A stretch of DNA of 64,000 nucleotides from Acidimangrovimonas sediminis (GTDB lineage: Bacteria > Pseudomonadota > Alphaproteobacteria > Rhodobacterales > Rhodobacteraceae): the NCBI RefSeq assembly GCF_002871005.1, contig NZ_PHSN01000017.1, positions 124,001 to 188,000 of the forward strand, written 5' to 3'. A program made the translations under genes and the position numbers. The notes below the pieces were generated by a model. The model was not told the origin of the DNA, made no database searches, and worked only from the letters and a program-made list of their open reading frames with translations. Every line of letters starts with the position of its first letter. Within the stretch, counting starts at the first letter, position 1. Of the stretch, positions 51,938-60,670 are shown one piece after another.

Positions 51938-51951
51938 ATACATACTTTAGT
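51938..51951. promoter_or_regulatory. Island motif ATACATACTTTAGT, copy 3
   Basis: An exact 14-bp copy in the 252-bp divergent gap between the 38-aa gene and the LysR gene. It is part of an inverted repeat, TACTTTAG at 51943-51950 and CTAAAGTA at 51965-51972, with a 14-bp spacer. It lies 24 bp upstream of the 38-aa start. Confidence 0.6.
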
Positions 51952-52165
51952 CAGTCACGTCACTCTAAAGTAGTTTTCAAATTTCTTATGCATCCTATTT
52001 GCCGTTGCGCGAGAAAAAGACTGTTTTCGCGAACGAAACTGGAGCCGGGCCTGCGGCAGGGCGCCGGCGGCCGTGGCGATGCACCTTGCACTGACCGATT
52101 GCGTTCCGGTCCGGGGCGGTGACGGTTAGAAGAGGGAAAGCGCCGCGACCGCGGAAGGGAAAGTG

Positions 52166-53134
52166 ATGAAGATTGCACCGAGCAACCGGCAAGTCCGGGC
52201 CTTTCTGGCCGTGGCCCACCACCTGCAGTTCACCCGCGCGGCCGCAGAGCTCAACATGTCGCAGCCGGCGGTGACGGTGCAGATCACCCAGCTTGAGGAA
52301 CAGCTGGAGGTGAAGCTGTTCGACCGCAGCAAACGCGCGGTCTTCCTCACCTCGGCGGGGCGCGCGCTGCTGCCGTTGATGGAGCGGCTCGAGGCGGATT
52401 TCGGGGCCATCGTCGCGGCAAGCGAGGATCTGGGCACGGGCCGCCGCGGTACGGTGCGGGTGGCGGCCCTGCCCTCGGTCGCGGCGACGTTGCTGTTGCA
52501 GGCGCTCGGGCGGTTCCGGGCCGACAATCCCGGTGTCACCATCGAGATCTTCGATGTGGTGGGAGAGGAGATCCTGCGGCTGGTGAAGGACGACGCGGTG
52601 GATTTCGGCATCGGCCTTCCGCTGACCCCCGACCGCGGGCTGACGGTGCAGCGGTTCGTCCGCGACCGGATCTGCGCCTACGTGCCTGCGGGACACCCGC
52701 TTGACGACGGGCGCGCAGCCCTGCCCCTGTCCGATTGCGCGGCGCATCCCCTGATCCTGACCAAGCGCAACAGCTCCGTCCGCGTGCTGTTCGACCGGGC
52801 GATCGACGCGGAGGATCAGGAAATCGAGGTCGCGATGGAGGTGAACTACATGTCCTCCGCCCTTGGCGCGGTGCGGGCGGGGCTGGGCATCGCGATCCTG
52901 CCGGCCTCGGCGCGCGAGGCGGGCTGTGCGACGGGGCTCGTACACCGCCCGATCCTGTCCGCGGCGCTTGACCGAGAGGTCGGGATCATCCGGCGGGCGG
53001 ACCGGTCGTTGCAGCCCGCAGCCGCACTTCTGGTCGCGGCCCTGCGCGACGCGGCCCACGACAGCGCGCTGTTTCAGGCGCTCGACAAGACCCCGGATCG
53101 GGCCCCCGATCAGCCCTTGGACGCGCCGGGCTGA
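52166..53134 (+). CDS. LysR-family transcriptional regulator
   Basis: A 322-residue LysR regulator. The N-terminal HTH (residues about 8-67, RQVRAFLAVAHHLQFTRAAA with LNMSQPAVTVQITQLEEQLE and KLFDRS) is typical. The effector domain has AVPSVAATLLLQALGRFR and later GLGIAILPASAR. The start at 52166 follows GGAAGGGAAAG. The gene ends by overlapping the last 25 bp of the convergent AtuA-like small-protein gene. It probably regulates the AtuA/CitMHS operon, perhaps in response to a carboxylic acid. Confidence 0.9.
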   Translation: MKIAPSNRQVRAFLAVAHHLQFTRAAAELNMSQPAVTVQITQLEEQLEVKLFDRSKRAVFLTSAGRALLPLMERLEADFGAIVAASEDLGTGRRGTVRVAALPSVAATLLLQALGRFRADNPGVTIEIFDVVGEEILRLVKDDAVDFGIGLPLTPDRGLTVQRFVRDRICAYVPAGHPLDDGRAALPLSDCAAHPLILTKRNSSVRVLFDRAIDAEDQEIEVAMEVNYMSSALGAVRAGLGIAILPASAREAGCATGLVHRPILSAALDREVGIIRRADRSLQPAAALLVAALRDAAHDSALFQALDKTPDRAPDQPLDAPG

Positions 53135-53439
53135 CGCTCCGGCAGGTCGAGGTCGAGCAGCGCGGAGCCCAGGCACTTGCCATGCGGATCGAGCGCGAGC
53201 GAGCGCGTCACCCCGCCGCCAAGCGCGTTGCGCATCAGGAAGTTGACCGCGCCAAGCGCGGGCACCTCGAACCGCTCCACCTCGCCCTTGACGATGCCAG
53301 CGAACTTGGCGCGCACCACCTCGGCCGTCACATGGGCGGCGAGAAAATCGTAATCCGCCGGATCGAAGGCGATCACGGCGATCGAGGAATGGTCGCCCTT
53401 GTCGCCGGTCCGGGCATGGGCAATCTCGCGTAGCTTCAT
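53110..53439 (-). CDS. AtuA-related small protein
   Basis: A 109-residue protein with the opening LREIAHARTGDKGDHSSIAVIAFDP typical of the AtuA-type C-terminal domain. In other organisms this is fused to the AtuA protein or encoded next to it. It starts one base after the AtuA-like gene and overlaps the LysR gene end. The proposed function is in terpenoid or branched-chain acyl-CoA catabolism, on the basis of the family, without proof here. Confidence 0.8.
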   Translation of the reverse strand: MKLREIAHARTGDKGDHSSIAVIAFDPADYDFLAAHVTAEVVRAKFAGIVKGEVERFEVPALGAVNFLMRNALGGGVTRSLALDPHGKCLGSALLDLDLPERQPGASKG

Positions 53440-53440
53440 C

Positions 53441-54775
53441 TCAGGCCTCCAGGATGGTGACGGCGGGCACGGCCATCGCGCGCGGCACCAGCGCGGACAT
53501 CACGGCAACCACCTGTTTCGCCGATTTGGTGACCCCGCCGCCCCCGGCCGGGCCGTTGGTGTAAAGCGTCTCCACCTCGTCGCCGATCTTCTCGGCCTCG
53601 CGCAGACTGGCCGCCCGGCCCACGACGCGGGCGCGCACCTCGGCGGGCGTGCCCCCCGTGACGGCGCCGCCCAGGATCGCATTGACGCCGATCAGGTCGA
53701 ACCGCAGCTCGGGGCTTTGCAGGCCGATGATCCCAAGGCGCTCTCGCACGATCTCCAGCGCCAGCGCGCCCCGGGCTTCCGCGCCCGGGCCCGCGTAGGA
53801 GATCTGGCCCTCGCCCACGTAGCCGTCGACATAGCCTACCGAGACCTTGAGCGTTTCAGGCCGGGCCCGACCGGTGGCGCCGCTTACGCGCACGCGGTCG
53901 GGGCCGATCTCCTCGATCTGGATGCCCGAGAAATCGGCGGTCACGTCGGGGGTCAGATAGCTGGCCGGGTCGTGCACCTCGTAGAGGATCTGCTCGCGCA
54001 CCGTGGCCGCGCTGACCTTGCCGCCCGAGCCCTCGACCTTGGTGATCACGACGCTGCCGTCCTCGGACACCTCGCCGATGGGAAAACCCAGACGGGCGAG
54101 CCTCGGCACGTCCTTGACGCCCGGATCGGCGAAATAGCCGCCGGTCACCTGCCCCGCGCATTCCAGCAGGTGGCCCACGGCCGTGCCGCAGCCCATCCTG
54201 TGCCAATCGTCCGAGGCCCAGTCGAATTCGTGCATCAGCGGCCCGAGGAACAGCGCCGGATCCGCGACCCGCCCGGTAATCACGACATCGGCGCCCGCCG
54301 CCAGAGCCTCGGCGATCGGGGCCGCGCCCAGATAGGCATTGGCCGAGACGATCTCCGCCTGCATCTCGGCCGCGGGCCTGCCGGTTTCGGCAAGCGCCAC
54401 GTCGGAGACCATCAGCGGCGCCAGCACGTCGTCGCCGGTGACCGCCGCGATCTTCAGTCCGTTCAGGCCGAGGTCGCGCGCGATGTCAGCGATCAGGCGC
54501 GCACCGGCCTCGGGGTTGGCAGCGCCCATGTTCGTCACGATGCGCACGCCCTGCGCGTGGCAAAGCGCCAGCACACGCCGCATACGCTCGGCCAGAAGCG
54601 GATCATACCCCCGCTCGGGATCGGCCAGCCGCGCCTTCTGCGCCAACGCGATGGTGCGTTCGGCAAGGCATTCGAACACGAGATAGTCGAGCGCCCCCTT
54701 CTCGGCCAGTTCTACCGCCGGTTCGATGCGGTCGCCGGAATACCCGGCGCCCGTCCCGATGCGTATCGTCTTCAT
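53441..54775 (-). CDS. AtuA-family protein (DUF1446)
   Basis: A 444-residue AtuA-like protein. The opening RIGTGAGYSGDRIEPAVELA, NMGAANPEAGARL, VVITGRVADPALFLGPL and the ending NGPAGGGGVTKSAKQVVA identify DUF1446, which includes AtuA of acyclic terpene utilisation. Its biochemical activity is not established. It sits between the small AtuA-related gene and a CitMHS transporter (12 bp apart), suggesting uptake and use of a carboxylic acid. Confidence 0.88.
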   Translation of the reverse strand: MKTIRIGTGAGYSGDRIEPAVELAEKGALDYLVFECLAERTIALAQKARLADPERGYDPLLAERMRRVLALCHAQGVRIVTNMGAANPEAGARLIADIARDLGLNGLKIAAVTGDDVLAPLMVSDVALAETGRPAAEMQAEIVSANAYLGAAPIAEALAAGADVVITGRVADPALFLGPLMHEFDWASDDWHRMGCGTAVGHLLECAGQVTGGYFADPGVKDVPRLARLGFPIGEVSEDGSVVITKVEGSGGKVSAATVREQILYEVHDPASYLTPDVTADFSGIQIEEIGPDRVRVSGATGRARPETLKVSVGYVDGYVGEGQISYAGPGAEARGALALEIVRERLGIIGLQSPELRFDLIGVNAILGGAVTGGTPAEVRARVVGRAASLREAEKIGDEVETLYTNGPAGGGGVTKSAKQVVAVMSALVPRAMAVPAVTILEA

Positions 54776-54787
54776 CTTGCTTCTCCG

Positions 54788-56104
54788 TCAGAGCGGCAGC
54801 ACCCCGAACAACACGGCGGCGACGGTCATCACCACCGAGATCGCCCAGAGGTACTTGAACGCGAATTTCTGGTGATCCCCAAGCTCGACCCCGCACAGCC
54901 CCACCAGCAGGAAGGTGGCAGGCGTCAGCGGGCTGACCGGGAAGCCGGTCGTCATCTGCCCCATGATCGCCGCGCGTCCCATCTCGACCGGCGCGACGCC
55001 AAGGTGATTGCCCGCCTCGGCCATCACGGGCAGCACGCCGAAGTAGAAGGAATCCGGGTCGAACAGCATGCTCAGCGGCATCGACAGGATCCCCAGCACG
55101 ACGGGCATGTGCCCGGCAAGGTCGGTGGGGATATGTGCCGCCGCCGCCGCGGCCATGGCCGACAGCATCTTGGTCCCGCCCATGATCCCGGCGAACACGC
55201 CTGCGGCCAGCAGGATCGACCCCATCATCAGCGCGGCCTTGGCATGGGCGTCGATGCGCCCGCGCTGCAGGTCGACCGAGGGGTAGTTGAGCAGCAGCGC
55301 AAGGATCGTGCCCAGCATGAAGCAGATCACCGGCGGCGCGACCTGCGCGATCATCGAGGCCAGCACCGCGATCACCAGCACGACGTTGACCCAGAACATC
55401 CCGGGGCGTGTCAGGCCGGCCTCGTCCTCGGTCAGCTCGCGGCGGTGGTGCGCCGGTCCGCCCGCGGCGGCCATCGCGCCACCGGCAAGGCCAAGCCTGC
55501 GTTCCTCGCGTCGACCAAGGATCCAGGCGAAGACGAGGACGCAGAGGAAGCCCACGATCTGCACCGGGATCATCGGCAGGTAGAGATCGGTGATCGACAC
55601 CTGAAGCGAGCTTGCCGCGCGCAGCGTCGGCCCGCCCCAGGGCAGCATGTTCGCGGTGCCCGCGGCCATTGCCACCGTGCAGGCCAGGATCCGGCGATCC
55701 ATGCCGAGACGGTCGAACAGCGGCAGCATCGCCGGTACCGTCACGAGGAAAGTCACCGCCCCCGAACCGTCGAGATGGACGATCGTCGCCAGCACCGCCG
55801 TACCCACGACGATGCGCGAAGGGCGCATGCCCACGATCCTCAGGATGCCGTTGATGATCGGCTCCAGCGTGCCCGCGTCCTTGATCACGCCGAAGAACAG
55901 GATGGCGAAGATGAACATCCCCACCACGGGCGCGATCTTGGCGATGCCCGCCATCGCGAAACCGGTGGTCTGGTGCAGGCTGAACCCGGCCAGCAGGGCC
56001 GCGACAATGGGCACCAGGATCAGCGCCGCCATGGGCGAAAGCCGCTTCGAGATGATCCCCGCAAGGACCACGATGATTGTCAGAAGGCCGATCACGGCAA
56101 GCAT
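54788..56104 (-). CDS. CitMHS-family citrate/carboxylate transporter
   Basis: A 438-residue membrane protein with about 12 hydrophobic helices (start [17 protein letters not shown]), the conserved [15 protein letters not shown] with HLDG, and [10 protein letters not shown], typical of the CitMHS family of metal-citrate or carboxylate/proton transporters. A polar loop around 210-235 (RREERRLGL) separates the halves. The ATG at 56104 has GGAGAGGAGG upstream; an ATG at 56131 is less likely. It is the first gene of the AtuA operon. Confidence 0.9.
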   Translation of the reverse strand: MLAVIGLLTIIVVLAGIISKRLSPMAALILVPIVAALLAGFSLHQTTGFAMAGIAKIAPVVGMFIFAILFFGVIKDAGTLEPIINGILRIVGMRPSRIVVGTAVLATIVHLDGSGAVTFLVTVPAMLPLFDRLGMDRRILACTVAMAAGTANMLPWGGPTLRAASSLQVSITDLYLPMIPVQIVGFLCVLVFAWILGRREERRLGLAGGAMAAAGGPAHHRRELTEDEAGLTRPGMFWVNVVLVIAVLASMIAQVAPPVICFMLGTILALLLNYPSVDLQRGRIDAHAKAALMMGSILLAAGVFAGIMGGTKMLSAMAAAAAAHIPTDLAGHMPVVLGILSMPLSMLFDPDSFYFGVLPVMAEAGNHLGVAPVEMGRAAIMGQMTTGFPVSPLTPATFLLVGLCGVELGDHQKFAFKYLWAISVVMTVAAVLFGVLPL

Positions 56105-56534
56105 TGGGTTCCTCCTCTCCCCGTATGTCATTGCACGGCTGCGGGCGACGGTTCCTCGCGCGGCCCTGCGGCGCGCCTTGTCCCTTCCGTCGCGGGCATT
56201 CCGGCGGGACGCACCATGGGAGGACGGATATCATAAGTGAAATGAATTTATCGGATTACAGTAATTACAATATCGCATCATAACCCGCGATCGCCGCAGC
56301 GTTGCCCGCCCGATCCGGGACCCGACGAGTTGCCCGCCGTCACCACCTCTGCCAAAGGTGAGACATCCGGACCGGGCCGATTGCACACTGCCCCGGGGCG
56401 GGAAATCCCCCTGCCTCGGCGTCGGGACACCGCGGGACGGGGGCCGTCCAGCACTGCCGCGGCACGGCTTGCGGGCAGGGTGCCACCGACGCATGGCCCG
56501 CTTCAGCGGCTCTCCGCCTCGTCGATCAGGACCA
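56105..56534. other. Promoter region of the transporter operon
   Basis: This 430-bp gap has no credible gene. An AT-rich island at 56240-56285 contains ATTACA at 56255-56260 and again at 56264-56269, overlapping GTAATTAC (56261-56268) and TTACAGTAA (56256-56264). This repeat cluster is a plausible operator for the minus-strand operon, about 150 bp from its start. Confidence 0.45.
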
Positions 56535-57300
56535 TCAACCTGAGGTTTCCACCACTATCGGGCCGCATCGACAGGAACTGAAACGTCCGGCGTGTCCCGT
56601 CAGGCAGATGGAGCGTCTTCCGCCGGTTTTCGGTACTCGGCGATGGTGCGCCGCCCACCAGCCAGACGCCTCGGGCGACCGTTCGAGGATCGCGCGCATG
56701 ACGTCCTCGAACGCGCTGTCACCCACGTGGCGATCGTATGCGGCGCGAAACAGGTTCAGCATCCGTCGGGCCTCGTCCGGCCAGCCCAGCCCGAAAAGCG
56801 CCCTGGCACGCGGGTCCAGCATCATGAGCAACAGCAGGTTCGGCGTCACCTCGGTGAAATTTATCGGCGTCGCCTCCGGGGGATCTATCGGCCGCCTCCG
56901 GGAGATCCAGAAGCCCGCCCAGAAGATCCGCCGCCGCGGCGTTCCAGGTCAGCAGGTCCCATCGTTCCCCGACGCCCCAGGCCGGCGCGGAAAGGGAGGA
57001 GACGAAACCCTCGAGCACCGGCGGAACCGCTTCCGGCGCGAACCGCGCGGAGGGCTGACCGCTTCCGAGGGTCAGCAAGCGGCGCTCCTCCGCGTCGTTC
57101 AGACACAACGCGCCGGACAAGGCGATCAGCACCTCCCGGGACGGGGCGACCGCGCGGTTCTGCTCCAGCTTCACATACCATTCCACGCTGATGCCCGCGC
57201 GTTGCGCCAGCTCGTCGCGGCGCAGCCCCGGGGTGCGGCGAGGGTGGCATAGGCTGGCCCTTTGCAGACCAGTATCAAGGTTGGTCTTGCTGGGTGACAT
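56535..57300 (-). pseudogene. MmyB-type XRE regulator, frameshifted
   Basis: The first part (57300 to about 56895) encodes the HTH (RRTPGLRRDELAQRAGISVEWY with KLEQNR) and the start of an MmyB-like ligand domain (ERWDLLTWNAAAADLL). The domain continues in another frame: NLLLLMMLDPRARALFG, ARRMLNLFRAAYDRH and GWWAAHHRR to a stop at 56535. The change falls in an imperfect tandem duplication of 22-bp period (CGCCTCCGGG at 56871 and 56893). A 22-bp insertion would shift the frame by one. The start (57300; 57309 possible) is unsure. It is divergent from the oxidoreductase, its usual type of target, which is also broken. Confidence 0.75.
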
Positions 57301-57349
57301 GGCGCTCATAATCTCGGGGGAAACGCACTTCCCCATATCGGAGACGTCC

Positions 57350-58421
57350 ATGAAAGCCGTCGTTCTCAAGGCATGGGGGCAGCCCCTGCAGATCGAGGAT
57401 ATTCCGGCACCCGCCGCCAGGGCCGGGGATGTCGTGGTGGAGGTCGACGCAAGCGGCCTTCTGCTTACTTCGCCGAAGTCTTTTCCGGCGGCCGCCGCTA
57501 TCCACTCGAACTACCGGCGGTGCCGGGGGCCGGCGGCGTCGGGCGCGTCGTTTCGACAGGGGCGGATGCGGTCCGGCTCCACCCCGGCGACTGGGTCTAT
57601 GTGGATACCGCCGTCCGGTCACGCGACGATGTCCTCGCACCCAAGATGACGCTTCAGGGCCTCAGCGCCCGCGGCGAGGGCGGCTTGCGGCTGCAACGAC
57701 GCAGGCACGACGGCACCCTGGCGGAACAGGTTCGCGTGCCGCTGGAGAATGCCGTGCCGCTTGGAGATCTCGCCCCGGGTGAGGCGCTGAAATGGGCGGC
57801 GCTCGGTCCCGCGCTCGTGCCTTACGGCGGTTTTCTCAAGGCGGGCCCCAGCCCGGCGAAACCGTTCTCGTCAGTGGCGGGACGGGCACGTTCGGCACCG
57901 CGGCGGTGGCCGTCGCCCTGGCAATGGGCGCGGCCGAGGTCGTCGTGCCGGGCCGCAATGGCGATGTGTTGGAGGATCTCGTCCGCCGCTATGGAAGCCG
58001 CCTCAGCCCGGTGATGCTGGGCGGCGATGCGGAAGACGACACGATCGCGATGGGCGCGGCGGCGCGCGAGGACATCGACTGCGTCCTCGACATCCTGCCG
58101 CCCACGGTTCCTGCAAGCGTGGCGCCGGCGGCGCTCATGGCGGTCCGCCCCTATGGCCGGGCGGTCCTGATGGGCGGTATCGGCATGCTGGGGGGCGACG
58201 ACCTGCAACTGCCCTACGCCTGGCTCATGCGGAACTGCATCACCCTGCACGGACAATGGATGTACCCGCAAACGGCCGTTCCCCGCCTCGTCGCCCTTGC
58301 CCGGTCAGGGCAGCTCGACCTTGGCCAGTGGGAGGCCACGCCCTTTGACCTTGAGCACGTCATTCTCATGACAGCTTCAAGATTTGCGATGCCCGAAATA
58401 TTTAGATACAAATTCTCATGA
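57350..58421 (+). pseudogene. Zinc-type (MDR) alcohol dehydrogenase/quinone oxidoreductase, two frameshifts
   Basis: Three successive reading frames together give one medium-chain dehydrogenase. Frame one (57350 to about 57465) has MKAVVLKAWGQPLQIEDIP and VEVDASG. Frame two has VFSGGRRYPLELPAVPGAGG and HPGDWVYVDTAV. Frame three has PGETVLVSGGTGTFGTAAVAVAL, an NAD(P)-binding site, and runs to the stop at 58421. The second shift is at a CCCC run (57846-57849), where one extra C would restore the frame. Both breaks could be real decay or sequence errors. The usual zinc Cys/His residues are not fully seen. Confidence 0.75.
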
Positions 58422-58428
58422 CATGAGA
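58414..58428. promoter_or_regulatory. Perfect 15-bp palindrome before the XRE gene
   Basis: TCTCATG-A-CATGAGA is a perfect inverted repeat adjoining the Shine-Dalgarno of the XRE gene. The half-site ATTCTCATGACA also occurs at 58362-58373. This is a plausible autoregulatory operator. It overlaps the last codons of the oxidoreductase pseudogene. Confidence 0.55.
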
Positions 58429-58440
58429 CAGGAGTGGACA

Positions 58441-59340
58441 GTGGCCGACCCGGACAAGGGGTTTCCAGATATCGGGGAGCGTCTTCGCGCGTATCGCATC
58501 GCCTCTAACCGCAGCGTCGACGACGTGGCGAAGAAGCTGGGCGTCAGCCGCGCCGCGGTCTACCGCTACGAACAGGGCGAGGTGGTCAAGATCGAGACGG
58601 TGCAGCGGCTGGCCCGCCTCTTGCGGGTGCCGATGACCGCGCTTCTGGGGATCGACATCGAGTTCGTGTCGGACGGCATCGTCTTCTTCGAACGCATCCG
58701 CCAGATCGAAAGCCGCGCGCAATCCACCGTCATCGTCTTCGGGCCGATCGCCTATGTGCTGACCTCGGAGGAATACGACACCATCCTGCGCCGCGCGCTG
58801 AGCGAGACCTATCCCGCGATGTCCCCCGCGGTGGAACGCAAGCTTGATGGCCTTCTCGACAGCCTCAGGCGGCGAAAGCAGGCGTTCTGGGACAACAGGC
58901 TGAGCATCGTGAGCATTTCCTCGGTGCCCGAGATCGAGCGGTTCCTCGCGACCGGGCTGGTCGCCCGCACCAACGTGCCCGAGGCGATTTCATATGAACG
59001 CCGCACCCATGCCATCCGCGAGGTACGGCATATCGCCGCCATGCTGCGCCATCCGCCGATGGGTGTTCAGATCGGCCTGTTGACCGAAGGCCTGCCGGTC
59101 AGCGGGTTCCAGATCATCCGCGAGCACGAGCGGACGCGGGTGGTCAACAGCCCCTTCCGCGTCGTCGACATTCCCAACGTGCGTTTTGGCGTGGCCTCGA
59201 TCATCGACATGGATCACGTCGTGCAGATGCACGAGGAGATGGCCAACGACTTGTGGACCTCGGCCCTGACCGGCGCCGCGGCTGCGGATATTCTCGACGA
59301 GATGGCGCTGCAGCAGGAGCGCACCTGTTCCGGCCCCTGA
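58441..59340 (+). CDS. XRE-family transcriptional regulator with large C-terminal domain
   Basis: A 299-residue regulator from GTG at 58441, chosen because ACAGGAG lies eight bases before it (an ATG at 58423 is possible). Residues 11-65 form an XRE HTH (YRIASNRSVDDVAKKLGVSR, AAVYRYEQGE). The rest is an alpha/beta domain of unknown ligand, with FGPIAYVLTSEEYDTIL and, later, GLPVSGFQIIREHERTRVVNS. Similar proteins occur in Rhodobacterales. It is convergent with the gluconate-type dehydrogenase operon. Confidence 0.8.
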   Translation: MADPDKGFPDIGERLRAYRIASNRSVDDVAKKLGVSRAAVYRYEQGEVVKIETVQRLARLLRVPMTALLGIDIEFVSDGIVFFERIRQIESRAQSTVIVFGPIAYVLTSEEYDTILRRALSETYPAMSPAVERKLDGLLDSLRRRKQAFWDNRLSIVSISSVPEIERFLATGLVARTNVPEAISYERRTHAIREVRHIAAMLRHPPMGVQIGLLTEGLPVSGFQIIREHERTRVVNSPFRVVDIPNVRFGVASIIDMDHVVQMHEEMANDLWTSALTGAAAADILDEMALQQERTCSGP

Positions 59341-59411
59341 GACCGGGATCGGGTGATGCAGGAATTTCCGTTCTGCCCCACCTTGCGCAAGGTGATCAGC
59401 GGGGGAGGCGA

Positions 59412-59437
59412 GGCGCGGGGACCTGAGCCCCCGCGCC
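59412..59437. terminator. Hairpin between convergent genes
   Basis: GGCGCGGGG pairs with CCCCGCGCC around an 8-nt loop, in the 112-bp gap between the XRE gene and the cytochrome gene. It could stop transcription in either direction; no T-run is present. Confidence 0.6.
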
Positions 59438-59452
59438 GTGGGTCTCGCTGCG

Positions 59453-60670
59453 TCAGCGTCCCTGCTTGCGCACCGTGGCAACATCGCTGGCCGCCACCGG
59501 CGCGCCGGCATTGCCCCAGGAGTTGCGGACGTAGCTGAGGACATCGGCCACCTGCGTGTCGTTCAGGCGCCAGCCCAGGGCGGGCATGCCGGGCCGTGTC
59601 GGCGCGGCGGCGGTCTGCGCCCCCTTGCTGCCGAAGAGGACCGCACGCGCGGGCACGGCAACGCTATCCTGCATCAGCACCGCATCGCCCTTGAGCGCAG
59701 GAAAGAGGTTCTTCGCCCCCTCGCCCCCGGCACCGTGACAGGCCGAGCAATTGTCGCGGTAGATCGCAGCACCCGCGGTCATGCGCGCGTCGTCGGCCGC
59801 AAGCGGCTTGGGCGCTGCCGGTTCGCTCGCCGGCAGCGACTTGATGTAGACCGCGATCGACTTGAGGTCGGCGTCAGTCATCTTCGAGGTCGAGTTGGTG
59901 ACCGCCTCGGCCATCGGGCCGGAAGCCGTGGTCTTCCCGTCGGTGCCGGTCTTGAGGTAGCGCACGATCTGATCCTCGGACCAGTCGCCGATCCCCCGCC
60001 GCTTGGCGCCAGTGATGTTCGGCGCGTACCAGCCTTGCAGTTCTGCCCCGGTATAGGCGCCCGAGGACTTGTCGGCCCCCAGCAGCGTCTTGGGGCTGTG
60101 GCAGGCGCTGCAATGGCCCGGTCCCTGGACGATATAGGCGCCACGGTTCCATTCCGGGCTCTTGTCCGGATCGGCCTTGAACGTCTTCGGCGTGAAGTTG
60201 ATCATGTTCCAGCCACGCATCACCACCCGCTGGTTGAACGGGAACGGAAGCTGGTTCGCCACGACCTTGCGGTCCACCGGGGTCACGGTCTTGAGGTAGG
60301 TCCACAGGTCCTTCAGATCCCGGTCGGGGATCATCGAGTAGTTCGGATAAGGCATCGCCGGGTAGAGGTGCTTGCCGTCATGGCCCACCCCCCTGGTCAT
60401 GGCGTTGCGGAAATCCTGATACGACCAGTTGCCGATGCCTGTTGCCTTGTCGGGGGTGATGTTCGGCGGAACCAGCTTGCCGAACGGCGTGACAAGTGCC
60501 TCGCCGCCCGCAAGGTACTTGCCGCCGGATACGGTGTGGCAGCCCGAGCAATCGCCAAGGATCGCCTGGTAGCGGCCGTTCATGACCTGGTTGGCAAGTT
60601 CTTCCGCGAACCCGGGGGTCGCGGCGACGAGGGCGCTGGCGGCCAGCGCGAGGGACAGAAGACGTTTCAT
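59453..60670 (-). CDS. Tri-haem cytochrome c subunit of a gluconate-2-dehydrogenase-type complex
   Basis: A 405-residue exported cytochrome c with a Sec signal (cleavage near residue 22, FAEE), and CxxCH motifs at about 41 (CSGCH), 187 (CSACH) and 308 (CSACH). In contrast to the cytochrome at 5912, no C-terminal transmembrane helix is apparent, so membrane attachment must be through other means. It transfers electrons from the GMC subunit to the respiratory chain. Its start overlaps the GMC stop by four bases. Confidence 0.9.
   Translation of the reverse strand: MKRLLSLALAASALVAATPGFAEELANQVMNGRYQAILGDCSGCHTVSGGKYLAGGEALVTPFGKLVPPNITPDKATGIGNWSYQDFRNAMTRGVGHDGKHLYPAMPYPNYSMIPDRDLKDLWTYLKTVTPVDRKVVANQLPFPFNQRVVMRGWNMINFTPKTFKADPDKSPEWNRGAYIVQGPGHCSACHSPKTLLGADKSSGAYTGAELQGWYAPNITGAKRRGIGDWSEDQIVRYLKTGTDGKTTASGPMAEAVTNSTSKMTDADLKSIAVYIKSLPASEPAAPKPLAADDARMTAGAAIYRDNCSACHGAGGEGAKNLFPALKGDAVLMQDSVAVPARAVLFGSKGAQTAAAPTRPGMPALGWRLNDTQVADVLSYVRNSWGNAGAPVAASDVATVRKQGR

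Noticed and set aside
56231-56494. 87-aa minus-strand frame in the transporter promoter region
   Set aside because: Low-complexity Arg/Gly/Pro product with no ribosome site; it overlaps AT-rich regulatory sequence.
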